A stretch of DNA of 64,000 nt from Polytrichum commune (taxonomy: Eukaryota; Streptophyta; Polytrichopsida; Polytrichales; Polytrichaceae), in assembly GCA_950295325.1 (NCBI GenBank), contig OX485805.1, positions 42,432,758-42,496,757 of the forward strand, written 5' to 3'. This document shows positions 51,501 through 63,599 of the stretch, one piece after another. Made by a program: the position numbers and the translations under genes. The notes under the pieces are model-generated. The model saw only the letters and a program-made list of their open reading frames with translations. It was not told the origin of the DNA and made no database searches. Each line of letters begins with the position of its first letter. The first letter of the stretch is position 1.

Positions 51501-52519
51501 TTAGGCCAGGATCTCAGGGCATGTTCTCAAGTGAACGACTTTCGAAAGTGCTTTTCAAAAGCCTTCAATTCAATGGTTGCATTAAGAATTCCATCAAGCC
51601 CTTTGTCCATTTAGCACATGTGCTCTCTCTCAATTATCAAGGCTCCGATCATAACTCCTCGCATTAATTTTCAATTTTGAATTTGAGTATAATTGTGCTC
51701 CTCACTAATTCAAAACCTCACCATGAAAATATAGTTTGTACTGGGAACATGGCCCCCAGTCTGGAAGAGCTTCATCAAGTCATGAAATTGGCCATGTATA
51801 TCACCGCAAACAGTGACAGGGCTGTTTACAGGCTGCACATTAGACTCCTCAACCAAAATCTCCTTCACCTGCATTAAGAGAATTACCAATAGGTGTAAGC
51901 ACCATTCCTTCACACCAAATTCCGGCACACCAACCTGAAACTGAACCTCCACTCCGTCCCTGGTGAACTGCCAAAGCGCGAGAGCATCTAAAAGCCTCTA
52001 ACCCTAATCGACAGGTAAAAAAACAGTCTTCCAATATAAGAAAGACAGCAATAGTGCCACATCCTGCACACAAGGTGACGCTAACTCAAACGACTCAACT
52101 AGCTGACTACCAAACAACCTTGCACCCTGATTTTTTCAGCTTGCCGCCCGCAGGTGGCAAAGCTAGTGTCTGCTGCAGTTTCGGTACCGCCACGTCAAAA
52201 CGAACGGGGGAAGAAAACCAGGAACCGAACCCCGTGGAAATGGCGGGGCACACACCAGACCTAAGTACCAAACCCTAATCCTTGGATTCACATCTACCGT
52301 GCTGAAATTTTTACCACCACCTGAGCATGCAGAGCGCACGCGCGCACACTGCCAAAATGCACACAACACACACCGCCCTCAAACCCTAGCGCAGCGCACC
52401 AAAAGCAAAGCAAACCCCAATCTCAACCCCGGACTCACATATTCACAAAGTTGCTTGAGCTCGTCTTCCAAGAGGTGGTTGCCGCCCTTCACTTTTTCCA
52501 GCCACTGATCCAGGTCCAT
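48508..52519 (-). CDS. Serine/threonine protein phosphatase PP6 catalytic subunit (FyPP class), 10 exons
   Basis: Metal-dependent PPP-family phosphatase. The Arabidopsis orthologues FyPP1/FyPP3 act on phytochrome and PIN auxin carriers. Exons: 52519-52439, 51868-51722, 51230-51163, 50932-50875, 50609-50499, 50004-49954, 49640-49497, 49311-49216, 48953-48882, 48591-48508. The join gives 303 aa, the exact length I recall for FyPP. Signature motifs with residue positions: MDLDQW start, GDIHGQ 49-54, GDFVDRG 77-83, RGNHES 108-113, VHGGLSP 159-165, RAHQ 232-235, [10 protein letters not shown] near 256-265, and the C-terminus VPYFL that is methylated in this family. All metal and phosphate ligands appear intact. 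Intron 7 (49496-49312) uses a GC donor (GAG|GCAAGT) with a normal AG acceptor. The reading frame and protein identity on both sides demand this junction. Intron 1 contains AAACCCTAA at 52269-52277. Confidence 0.95.
49492..49497 (-). other. Non-canonical GC splice donor, PP6C intron 7
   Basis: Minus-strand GAG|GCAAGT. Exon 7 ends RVTSE and exon 8 begins FNHING, matching the conserved family sequence without gap. The strong consensus around the C is typical of GC-AG introns spliced by the major spliceosome. Confidence 0.88.
52269..52277. promoter_or_regulatory. Telo-box-like motif in PP6C intron 1
   Basis: AAACCCTAA on the plus strand. A further AAACCCTAG lies near 52381. Confidence 0.35.
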
Positions 52520-52820
52520 CTCGTCGTCCTCCGCGGGGCTCTTGCTCACAAGCTCTTCCTCTCTCGCAACAAGTGGCCACTCCTTGCGGCCACCGGAGAC
52601 CCAAAAAATACCTCAAAAACGTACACCAATCCGGGCAGCCGGCGCTGATTGATATGCCGAAAGAGAGGGGATAAAACCGAATTGAAGGAAGCACAGAAGC
52701 GGATCCAGCAAAGCGAGGCAAATGCCCAAGCGATTGACCTGGCTTGAGCTTGAGCTGGAGGCAGAGAAAGCGATAAACGGAGCGATGGCTACGGAGGAGA
52801 CCGACACCACCGAGCTCGCG

Positions 52821-54645
52821 AGTGCAACACCGACCGACCGAGCCCTCTCAAAACTCTTTCTTTCTTCTTCGCTGGTGATGTGGTGCTCCGCACCCTATTA
52901 CCGTGCACACAAAAACCTTTTTTTGGCGGGTGAAGACATTCTTATATTTATGAATCATGTTAGTATTTGGCAAATAAATGTTAGTATTTTTATGTGAAAC
53001 TAAGTTGTTGTTGTTTGGCACAAGTCATGTTGGGCTTAGTCAACGCACCATTTTAATGTGATTGCATAATCTCGTGAGTGCAACATTCATCGCCTTTCTC
53101 AAATTCTTTCTTCTTCATGTGGTGTTGGTGCCGCATCCTATTACCACGCATCAAGATCTTCTTGACAGGTGAAGACACTCTATGATTATGATCATGTTAA
53201 TGTTGTTGGTGAACATGCTCAAATGTTGTGTTTTTAGTTATGGGAATTTAATTAGGGAGAATAAGGGGATGTGATATTCTTAGTAATTTTTTCACTTGTT
53301 AAGTAGGGAATATGATATAGGAGTCATGTTGGACTTGGTCAACATATCATTGATTGTGACTGAATGGTTCCAAAGTTTGCGTTCACGAGCACAACATTGA
53401 CCCTCTCAAATTCTTTCTTCTTCAATGGGGATGTGGTATTCCACACCTTTATTACCGTGCACCCAAAACCTTCTTGGTGGGTGAAGAGACTTATTTATAA
53501 TCATGTTAACATTGGCAAACATAATTTTGAGAGTTTAGTGTCTATTGTTTTATAGGTAGAATATTAAATGTTAGTTAGGGAATGTGTTGCATAAGTAATG
53601 TTGGACTTGGTCAATAATATTTTTAGTGTGATAGAATGAATTTTAAAGGTGAGTTCATGAGTGCCACACACACCAATTTTCTCAAAATCTCTATTTGTCA
53701 CCTACTCAAGCACCCAAACATCCATGTGTTGTGGTTTTTTTTTGGGGGGGGGGCATGAAAACTATGATTGTTACTTAGGGAATGCAATGTTGAGTCGTTT
53801 TGGACTTTATCAACAAAGCATATACTATGATTGTATTGTTTCAAAAGATGAGCTAGCGACCAATTGACCTTACACACTCTTTCTTCAAGTGACGGGGTTC
53901 CACACCCTATTACTATGCATCTAAATAAACATTGGCAAGTGAGTGTAGAATTGTCATCATACTAGTATTGGTAAGCATAATTTAACTTTTTGTGCTCTAG
54001 CAAAAAAAAATGCAAAAAGGTAATGTGATACATGAGACATGTTGGGCCTGGTCAACAAACTATATCTTGTCATTGAATAATTTACAAAGTGTGAGTTCAC
54101 AAGCACCCCACAAATCATTTCTCAAACTAACTATTTCTTCTTCATTAACGATGTTCCACACCCTCATTGCACACCCACAAAACTCTTGGGTTGGTGCAAA
54201 GATTATAATTATCATGCTAGTGTTGGCAAAACATACATAAGTGGTATTTTTTTGGCTTTGGTAGGAGATTGTTAACCAGGAAATGCGGCATATGAGTCAT
54301 GATGCACTCGATCATCAAACCATTTACCCGAATTGATTGTGTGTTTTTTAACATTGAGCTAGAGAGTGCAACATCTATAGACCTTTAGAAACTTTTTCTT
54401 TGTTGATAGTGTTCCGCACCCTATTTCCACCATGCATCCAAAAATGTTTGTGGCGGGTGAAGACAATCTATAAATTACAAGCATGCATGTATTGGCAAAC
54501 ATCATAACTCAAGTGTTATAAATGTTGTGTATTATGTTTTGGCATAAAATTAAATGCAAACCATAAAAGGCGATATATGAGCCATGTTGGATTTGGTCAT
54601 GAAACCATATATTATCATTGATTGATACCTAAAACATTGAGAAAT
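52821..54645. repeat. Seven degenerate ~190-310 bp tandem repeats next to the PP6C promoter
   Basis: Units start near 52821, 53075, 53387, 53659, 53850, 54100 and 54362. Each opens with GAGTGCAACA-like text, then TCTCAAA-TTTCTTCTTC, CACACCCTATTACCATGCA, GGCGGGTGAAGAC, ATGTTAGTATTGGCAAACAT and TCATGTTGGACTTGGTCAAC. The first unit is the least AT-rich and begins about 300 bp upstream of the PP6C start codon, so the array may have grown out of promoter-flanking DNA. No coding capacity. Confidence 0.88.
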
Positions 54646-55119
54646 GTATTTGACTATTATAGAGTTCTTGCTCAATTCTAGATAAAAGTGGTATATCCAC
54701 TGATATAATTTGGACACAAATTGATGGAATTTAATAACATTTCCATACAACAAGATACAAATAATGCATTGGATTTAATTTAGGAGAATTGATTTCTTTG
54801 CACAATATCCAAAGTCAATCAACGATAGCATCAACATAACACACAATTTCTCAAAAAATAAGTTCTAAACATATTAAAATATGTGGTTTCACTTCTCATA
54901 ATTTAGATACAAACATGGTCGAACACCACTATTGGATCCTAGAAGATATGTAAGAAAATAAAATGTTAAAAGAAAATACGAGTTGATGGACCACAACTCA
55001 TTATAGAATTATTTGTGCACTGTTAGAGGGTACATTACATGCATGGTAATATATATTGTTAACGCTCCAGTTAATGCAAGCAATGAGATTGGCCACACTG
55101 CAAAGTCAAACAACAATGC
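54646..55119. other. AT-rich intergenic DNA
   Basis: Nothing recognised. Confidence 0.4.
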
Positions 55120-55235
55120 ACACACATACACACACATACACACACATTGTGTATGTTCTCCATACATACATATAGTACTCCATGTATGTAACACGCATTG
55201 TGTTATATACACATTGTGTATGTTCTCCATACATG
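55120..55235. repeat. (CA)/(CATA) microsatellite with a duplicated 25 bp flank
   Basis: CACACATACACACACATACA-type run, then CACATTGTGTATGTTCTCCA at 55143 repeated at 55211. Confidence 0.9.
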
Positions 55236-56213
55236 TATATAACTATGAGTTATACGAGTTATAAATTGTGTAGGATATGTATACATAGTACGGAAAGGAT
55301 CATATTGATACCCCTTTTGTGCACTCACGTATACTCATATGTGTTATGAAAGGTGCATCCTAGGACAAACTGTTCTAGATTTCCAAAAATTTGATTATGA
55401 CTACTGTAGGTTGATAGCTAGTCTGACACAACTATGCCAAATTATTATTTGAAGTGCCAAAAGTTGGTCCAACACTTTAAAATAATAATTTTCAAAATTC
55501 CAACATTTTTTTTATATGACTTTCTCACAATTCACATGTACCCAATCAATAAGTATAAGGTAATCACATTGCACATTACATTACCATTCCTTTTAGTATA
55601 TAATTCCTCCCCATAAGGTGTCAACAATCCAGGTGGGATGTGTAAACTTGAGAGATGAAGCCATGGTAATCCACTTGTATGTAGTTGTCGGTTTTATTTT
55701 ATTTTATTTTATTTTTATAAGTACTACAAATTGCACTTTTGTTTGTTGCAAGTGGTCCTATGTTCCATTGTCCAAGTTTTATGAGTTTAAGACAACTCCA
55801 TAATTTTTTCTTTCTTCTTAGCACAATCAAGCTCCAAAAATTTGTTCATAACACATTTTCTCTTCAAACCTCCTCACTTCTTGAAAATGCTTGCTGAAAT
55901 TTGTTCATATCTTTTGCACAAAATTTTCAAATCACAAAGTTATTCTTGGACGTTTCATGTACCAATTTTCTATAGTTGGACACAATTCCAAATAAGTGCA
56001 TTTTAAAGTGGAATTGAGGTCCGGAAATGTATTAAGGACATGGACCAAGTTTTTAGTACATAGTCTTGCAATTTCATGTCAACCCTTGTTCTTTGTGATG
56101 ACTAAGGACGACTTGGAATATAATGCCAACCCCTCTTTTATTTGGTGCCTCGCAATTGGGGTTTAAGCAGGAACAAAATCTTTGGACAAGAATTGTAGGC
56201 GTTGTAGGCAATA
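55236..56213. other. AT-rich intergenic DNA
   Basis: A short (TTTTA)n run at 55692-55718. No gene recognised. Confidence 0.4.
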
Positions 56214-56916
56214 CAATAACCTCCCGCTCAAGTACGCACCCGTTTAAGTAAGCATCCCGGTTAAGTATGCATTTTTTGGCAAAGAATTTAGAGTTCAAGA
56301 TTTCTTAGTTGAACATGTCGTGAATCGTCATTTGGTGTAAGTTTGGAAGTTTTTTACGTTTGGCTTTGAGGCCAACCGCTCGGATCTTGCTCTAAAATGA
56401 TTCAAACGATTTCTTGAGGCCATCAAATGTTTCCTCTGCTTCTGCTTGAACTTCAAGGCAGAGCAGCTAATCCTCGATGTCAAGAACCTGCTTATAAAGA
56501 GAGTCAAAACCCTATAATATAACTATGTTTTCTAAACCGATATTCAGTCACTGAGTGTTAAACATCGCCTTCACTAACGATGTACTCTCGGGCTAGAGCC
56601 CTTTTACTCGGAGTATTCTTTTGTTAAGCTTCAAGATGATTTCGCAACGTTGATGCTCATTGAGACGCTTTCCGTTTGGTTTCTTCGACATTGTAGCGAA
56701 ACACAAGCGATTTGGGAAACCTTAAACCCTAAAGTACACACCTACCGGCATAGCGAAACACAAGCAATAGCGATTTGGGACCCTAAATCCTAAAGTACGC
56801 ACCTACCAACTATAGTGAAACACAAGCAATTTGGGAAACCCTAAAGTACGCACCTACCAGCTAAGTACGCACAAACTGTGCATGTTCAAGTTGCATACTT
56901 AAGCGGGAGGTTACTG
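56214..56916 (-). mobile_element. 703 bp pogo/Tigger-like non-autonomous element with TA target duplication
   Basis: The left end CAATAACCTCCCGCTCAAGT and the reverse complement of the right end CAGTAACCTCCCGCTTAAGT are inverted repeats. Both are flanked by TA (56212-56213 and 56917-56918). CAGTA-ACCTC ends with TA duplication are typical of pogo/Tigger elements. On the minus strand an ATG at 56691 opens MSKKPNGKRLNEHQRCEIIL, a psq-type helix-turn-helix start. The far end reads KKLPNLHQMTIHDMFN before a stop at 56305-56307, like a transposase C-terminus. Stops lie between them and the DDE domain is absent, so this is an internally deleted derivative. Its relation to the 26.9 kb copy is not shown. 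Confidence 0.85.
56695..56865. repeat. Three ~57 bp subterminal tandem repeats within the pogo-like element
   Basis: Units of AGCGAAACACAAGCGATTTG ... AAAGTACGCACCTACC starting near 56695, 56753 and 56813. Each ends in AAGTACGCACC, the same word found in the terminal repeat, and so may be repeated transposase binding sites. Confidence 0.8.
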
Positions 56917-56918
56917 TA

Positions 56919-58045
56919 GTTGATTGATGGAAGATGTAATGGACACCAAATTTTGAGCAAGAAAATGTGGAGAGGCATACTCACAAGGTTGATTTCTAGC
57001 TACGATTCTTGATTGCTCGAGAACCATGATTCATTCTAATTTTGTGGCTTTCTAAAATGCAAGGGACTTCATATTGACATAGGATTGGCCTGATGGCAAG
57101 TGGCCTGAGATGGGGCTTTCACATGGGCGAACACAAACTTGCAAAGAGAACACAATATTTTATTTGTGGATGTTTCATCAATTTAACCATGACGCTGAGC
57201 CATATAAAGAGGAACGTCACTTGCAGGTAAACTTGAACCGACATGTGGATAGTTGTCCGTTGCAAACAAGGAAAACAATTCACAACTTATTAAGTTAATC
57301 TTTGCAACACTTGGATGAGACTTAGATGCTTGAGAAATGGAAGATAATAGTGTGCACACATATAAGATGACAACCTTCTTGACGAGGTCTTTCCCTTTGA
57401 AGCCACGTGGACAGTATATACTTTTGTGATGACGTGGATCTTTTTGGGTAGATTTAAGAAGAAAAACAAGAACTACCTGACCCTTGGCCTTCATCATGAT
57501 CTACTGAAATTTATGTATGTTTCAACAATAGCGTCATTCATTCAGAAACTGACCCTTTGACTACTATGAAGAATGCATCGTCAAGTAAACAATGGATTAT
57601 CATACATTTAGTTGGGAAATTTTCATGAATTGTCGTTGCCAGTCTTGAAACATAATGTAATTCAGGATACCCTATTAGAAGTAGAGTCATGAGCGCATCG
57701 GTTGCAATTATCGATACATCTGAGTCGAGAAGATTTAAGAGACACGGTGTCTGTAAAATAGCAGTGCCCGAGTGTGAAGTTAGGGCTGTCAAAACAAGTC
57801 AAACCCTGCTGTTCTTTGATGATCTTCAAGTGCTGGAGCTGTAATCTCAATCATTTTCAAGCACTTGTTCTGAAGCACAGTCTTCAACGTTGATTGGATT
57901 GAAGGAATGCCGTCTGCATGACCATGGACACTCTCCATTGAGGACAGTGATCGGGGAGATTTTTGGGCATAATCAGTTGAGATCCTAGTGTTTGCAAGTC
58001 CAACTGGTTACACATTGACATCCTCCGGTTTTCCTTTATAAGATT
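56919..58045. other. Intergenic, no gene recognised
   Basis: The minus-strand frame at 57792-57538 (ILQTPCLLNLLDSDVSIIA) is mildly protein-like, but no family is recognised. Confidence 0.35.
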
Positions 58046-58160
58046 GGGGTATATTCTCCAAATTCTTCTAAAATGATCGGTAATTTTCCTGGAGCCTTGA
58101 ACTTCAACCGGTTATTTCTCAAACTCAACCGGTTCATTTGTAATTACCTGCCGGTTCTCC
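58046..58160 (-). repeat. Dispersed repeat; inverted copy of 20469-20582
   Basis: See 20469-20582. Contains the palindrome AACCGGTT. Confidence 0.75.
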
Positions 58161-58874
58161 TCGATCATTGATTGAGGAATTGCCTTGTATTTGTTTTTTC
58201 ACAAGGTTTCCTAGTGCTCACCATCCCAAATTTTGTTGGCGTGTCATGTTTCCATTTGGACACAAGCATGAGGAATAGAGATTGTAGCAAGCAACCTTGA
58301 CAACATGGTGTTACACTCGATGTCATCCTGTTACGGGTTGTAGTAGGACTCCTCGTGTACTTATTTCGTTGCTCCTACGACCCGGTAAATAACACAAGGG
58401 TGTCGTCCTGTAATCAATAATGAATTTCCTCATGTACAATAGATCTAGTATGTACAAATTGCATAAACAACAAGAATGGGTTTGATAAAATTTGCAATAA
58501 TAGTGAGACACCCACCTATTGAAGTTGTTGATGATGCATAAATGATCTACTCATGGACAAAATTCTAAGGTTATAGAGGAATGCTCAATGTGTAGATAGG
58601 AAAAAATGTAGGAAAAATGTTGGAAGTGTGATCCTCCACTTGGATGACTGATTGATTATCGCTTTGTAAGACATGCACAAATTGTAAACACTCAACAAGG
58701 GTTTCATCTACGCAACCATCATTTGATACACACCAAGTGGATGTGATGCCCTTGTTGGACATTTATATAAAATTATCAAAATATCTTGTTGTATATATAT
58801 CAATCTATTTTGTTGCATCTAATGCGCAACATGATGTATTGAATAAGCCACCTTAATTCCATTGAATTTTATTT

Positions 58875-59345
58875 CAAAGGTTTAAAAGAGGACACAATGT
58901 CAATACGTCGGACGATGAAGGTGGATCTAGGAGGACAAAAAGAATGAAAGCTGGTGAAAACTTAAGAGAGTATACGCTACGACGAACTACTACGGCTCTC
59001 ACCACCTTGTCCTCTGATTTGGCTAATCGGAACACAATTGCCAAAGATCAAAATGATAGATTGATTAATCAAATAGCACTTAATTTATTCAAATTTGTCC
59101 ATCAAACAAATCCATCTTTAGCAAATAGCTTTTGTGATACATAGGTTGAATTACGTATGCAAGAAGAGGTATTATGGATGGAACAAAGGATGGAAAATCA
59201 AATTCTACAACAAGGAGGGACTCCACAACAACCTGCAGTTGTAATAGCTCCACCACCACCTCAAGTAACACAAGCAAGTTCATTGACTGAAGATGGTGAT
59301 GAAAAAGAAGAAGACGGGGCCAAAAAGAAGAAGATTATGCACTAG
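58875..59345 (+). pseudogene. Fragment of an unknown protein, perhaps transposon-linked
   Basis: One plus frame is open for about 155 codons except for one stop at 59142-59144. It starts in DDEGGSRRTKRMKAGENLRE, continues as a helical polar segment, has a QQPAVVIAPPPPQ run, and ends in EDGDEKEEDGAKKKK. Basic, then helical, then acidic/basic tails resemble the end of plant transposon-associated DNA-binding proteins such as Myb/SANT-like or trihelix types. No DNA-binding domain is visible in this piece. Confidence 0.35.
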
Positions 59346-60140
59346 ATAATTTGTTGTATCTTGGCATGCATGATCAAAGAGTAAACTTAGACTTGAACAA
59401 GTGATATACTATGAGTAGCTCGTCATGAAATTATAATCATTATGAAATCATATGTGAATTTATTTAGTTTGTAACTTTCAAAATTATAAATTGAACAACA
59501 TGTTGAAGATGATAACATGAAATTTGGTATTGATGTGGTTGACTATTTCAAGAAATGTAAAAACTTATTAAAAGTAATAATTATTTGGAAGCAATTTTTT
59601 TGAAAGTGAGTAGAGGGTATACATGCTCTAGCCTAATTTGTTTTTTTAATATTAATATGATACCTAAGTTTGAGTGGCAGAAGGTTAGGTGTAGATCCAA
59701 GAATGTAAAAGACATGTGCATTAGGAAGATGGAACTACGTTATCAAAATCCTTAAATATTGCAAGTGTTAATAATCGACGTAATTGGGAAGGGGGGGGGG
59801 GAAGGTAATTATGCAACGCTATATATTTTTTCCCAAGTAAAGTTTTTGATGTTCCATAATGTGTGAACCACCAACTTGGCATTTACTATTAAATTTAGCA
59901 TTGCTCATTCCAAATAGTAAGTGACACTAAATATCATGTTTAGAGTAGTTCGTGGTCCTCCACCTCAAATTTTAATTTTGTGAATTTTTTTATATTCAAT
60001 CTTGGGAAATTGAAATTGCGCATGGCTACACTTGTTTGTCTAATTAGTGTGGATTACCATTCGGAGATAAATGTTGCTATAATTTTTCACTGACATTATA
60101 GATTTCTACTAACTAAATTGTATTATATTCTTCGGTGCGC
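59346..60140. other. AT-rich intergenic DNA
   Basis: Nothing recognised apart from a G run at about 59791-59800. Confidence 0.4.
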
Positions 60141-60235
60141 ATACTGACTACGCTAAATATGATATTTTGTGTCATATGGCATTTTAAGTCACTTGGGCAA
60201 ACTTTTTTTAGTGACACTTTCTATGAATATGTCAC
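60141..60235 (+). mobile_element. Copy of the CTAAATATGATATTT repeat family (uninterrupted)
   Basis: GCTAAATATGATATTTTGTG and TCATATGGCATTTTAAGTCA correspond to 18276-18297 plus 19391-19420 with the Harbinger-like insertion removed. Confidence 0.65.
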
Positions 60236-60455
60236 CAAATAATGTCATCCCGACTTACATGCAGTTCATCCAAATGCCAATTACTGAAACAAAGTTTGAT
60301 ATACTTTGCATCTCAACAAATCTATGATGAAATATGGTCATGAATGATTGAAATTTTGATGAAAAACATGTAAGTAAGTGACAATACTTGCAATACTAAA
60401 AATCTACAATGCCCAAATAATTTTACAAGGGTTTAGGATTATATTTCGGCTAACA
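60218..60455 (+). repeat. ~235 bp direct repeat, copy 1
   Basis: Matches 61128-61362 at roughly 85-90% (ACTTACATGCAGTTCATCCA, AATTACTGAAACAAAGTTTG, CAAGGGTTTAGGATTATATT). Confidence 0.9.
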
Positions 60456-60457
60456 AG

Positions 60458-60779
60458 TACACTAAATAGGATATTTAATGTTTGATGCACTAAATACGAA
60501 CACATACACAAAATTCTCAATAACCCTATGTAAGTAACATTAAATGTAAACTCAAACACTAAATATCAACTATGGTAATATGTGAAAGTTACATGTTTAA
60601 ATGTAGTGTTAGTAAGAATATGAAAAAAATGATATAATAAAGGAGATGGCAGTAGGGAAGGTTGCAACACATTTATGTCTAACACTAATTGTCAAGGAAC
60701 TGAAAATTAGTGTTGAGTAGGGTAGGGTGGTAACATCACTAAAAATATAATCAAACACTAAATATCCTATTTAGTGTAG
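60458..60779. mobile_element. 322 bp MITE with TACACTAAATAGG inverted repeats
   Basis: The left end TACACTAAATAGGATATTTA and the reverse complement of the right end TACACTAAATAGGATATTTA are identical over 20 bp, with similarity beyond. It begins exactly where the 60218-60455 repeat stops matching its partner, which supports insertion there. Family fragments occur at 18690-18770 and 46993-47082. The duplication at the target is unclear. Confidence 0.8.
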
Positions 60780-61127
60780 TGTTGGACGGCCTTTGGGTAC
60801 TTAAGTTGGCCAAAACCCTAATTAGAGAGAGCACATAAACAAAGGTAGCAGGGCGTCGTTTAGTGCCTGGTGCCTCTCATCTGACACAGTTTTGCCTCTC
60901 TTCTTCTACTATGGTGCCTCTCGTTTGTGAGTAAACATTACTTGTATTTCCATTAGTTTGAGTCTGAATGTGCCTTTGCTCCATTAGTTTGAGTCGGTGA
61001 TGAGTCTTGGTTAGTGGCATCTGTCAAGTTGTGTTTGTATTGAGGTTGTGTAAGTTGCATGTGCGATTCTGCGAGTCTTGGCTAGTTGTGAGGCTTAACT
61101 TAGGTTTTTGACGTTGTTCAAGCTAAT

Positions 61128-61362
61128 ACTTTCTATAAATAAGTCTACAAGTACTGTATTCCCAACTTACTTGCAGTTCATCCAAACGCCAATTACTGAA
61201 ACAAAGTTTGGTATACTTTGCATCCGAACAAATCTTTGATGAAATATTGTCATGGATGATTGAAATTTTGATGAAAAATCAGTAAGTAAGTGACAATACT
61301 TGCACGCTGCAAATCTATAATGTCCAAATAATCTTACAAGGGTTTGAGGTTGTTTTTCGGCT
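61128..61362 (+). repeat. ~235 bp direct repeat, copy 2
   Basis: Partner of 60218-60455. Continues past the point where the MITE interrupts copy 1. Confidence 0.9.
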
Positions 61363-61379
61363 AACAGATAGTGTTATAG

Positions 61380-61745
61380 TTTAGGGTTTGGTTATTTGAA
61401 GACCTGTCACTATTTTTGGCCAACTCTCTGAAGATCAATGTCGTCATCACAGTGGGATGCATCGCATTGTACTTGCCGAGGGTGTCGATACTTGAAATGG
61501 TGTATTTTGGGTTTGGTTATCTAAAGACATGACAAGATTTTTGGTTATCTCTCTGAGTAACAATGTCATCAGTGGAATTCATCACATTGTATTTGCCGAG
61601 GGCGTCAATACTTGAAATGGTGTTTTTTTTTGGTTTGGTTATCTCTCTGAGTAACAATGTCTTCATCACAGTGGGCTTCATCACATTGTACTTGCCGAGG
61701 GTGTCAATACTCGAAATAGTGTTTTTTGAGTTTGGTTATCTGAAG
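61380..61745. repeat. Three ~110-125 bp tandem repeats
   Basis: Units start near 61380, 61505 and 61630 with GGGTTTGGTTAT, then CTCTCTGAGTAACAATGTC, CACAGTGGG-TTCATCACATT, TGTACTTGCCGAGGGTGTC and AATACTTGAAATGGTGTTTT. Confidence 0.92.
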
Positions 61746-61759
61746 AGGTGAATGTAGCT

Positions 61760-63599
61760 TGGTTTCTGTTTTGTGATTTGAGGTGAATGCGAACAGAAAC
61801 ACCAGAGAGAAGATCCAACTGAGTCGCAGGAGCTACATTCTCCTAACTTAAACCACGAGGAGCTTGAGTCTTCGGGGGTTGCATAATCCTCGAAACAAAA
61901 CCTAGGACAGTGATTATTGCAAACCGTTTTAACCTAAGGCGTAACTCTAAAAGTACTGGAGGTAATGCACACAATTTGTCGTATTATCCCAGAGTGGAGT
62001 TCAGGGCGTTTTCGGAACTTGCAAACAAGGTCGGATTTGCAGTCAAAACCCTGCCCTGAAACAATCCCGGAGTCAACTTCATCCAAAATGCACAGCAGTG
62101 GGGCGCATTTGACACTAAACTTAGCTTGGGGGCATTCAGTTTGCAGTTCGGGGTGCCCCTGGTGGCAATGCTCTATAAACATCCAAACCTACACGAACAG
62201 AATAGAAGATCAAACTCTCATGCCAAAAAGGTCCATGAATTGCGATGATGGCACCCAAGGAATTACTCTCGATTCCACCATACTCAAACTTGATTCAAAT
62301 CGGTGTGTACCCATATTATTATTCTAGTGGAATGCATATGCACTTTGAAAGAAACTCCTAATTTCCACACTGACTAATTAGTCAAACATACATTTACCGA
62401 GTTCTGACTTTCAAGGAAGGCCATTGAAGCTTCTTGGCTGATCCTGAAATGAAAAACCGTTGTGCATTGCCATGCTTAGCCACAACCTTCATGGACTGAG
62501 CCAAAGAATTCACCATGAACTCCTAATGCCAATGATGTCATTTTCTAGTATATTCTCAAAGATATGAACCCATATGAATCACCCCTCAATGAGCTATATA
62601 TGGAGATAGAGATGGTGATGGGCCTTGTGTGTGCATGTATAAGATATGATAAGTATGGTAAGGGTGTGTATCCTTAGCAAGAGGAAACGAAATTCCCAAG
62701 TCATCTTGGTACCACCTTCTACAAGTAAAGAGTGTGTTATAAGGGGTTTGTTTCAAATTTTCACTGTGTAAAACCCATATTAGAAGGGTGGAGGGGAAGT
62801 CTATATCTAGATGTCCTATTCATGGAGAAGACATTGTGCCATAGATTCCTGGTGAACATCAATGTTCTGTTTCCGCTTGTCAATGGATACCTGCCCTTAA
62901 TTAGAAGGACCTCCCCTAAGAGAAGTCGATTGACTTAGTTCTATACACATAGAACCTCTTCAAGGTCATTTTAAATACCTATCTAAACAAATACTTGGAA
63001 CTCTTTGCAAGTTTGCACATCGCAACACCAGACCACGCCACTTGTAAATAACCTCTACGACAATCTAGGTCAACTGTTGAAAAGATTCAAGGCTTCGAGT
63101 GTAAGTCACATCATGTTTGAAGATTGAGTTTATTTCATACTTTAAGTTCACTTTATGTCTAGGTAAGTGTAGTTGAAACCTGTGTATGATGTGTTTGAGC
63201 TGATAACTAAGAATCATGGCTAGATATTGGCCGATGTCACTGAAAAGGAGAATATTTAGCACCTGTAGTAAATTGACATTTCACCAATTATTGTAAGCTC
63301 TAGCTGATGCTTTCCCACGCAAAAACCAGTCATCAATGAGTCACAAAATCGATGTATCAACATTCTATACGTACATGGGACGTTTCTTGATGTTGGTTAT
63401 GCATTTGTCCATGAATCTAATATTGATTTAAAAAATAATTATATCGATTTTTTAATATTGACAATTCGATGAAATTCTTAGTGTACAATCAAGTATGATT
63501 CTTCCATTGGTTAACATAAGATGCATTTTTTTTTAATGTTTTTCACTTGTTAAGTGGAATTTGATGTAGATTTTTCATCCACTGAAAATTTATGGGGTG
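61760..63599. other. Intergenic, no gene recognised
   Basis: Several short open frames (for example 61965-62327) with no recognisable domains. Confidence 0.4.
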
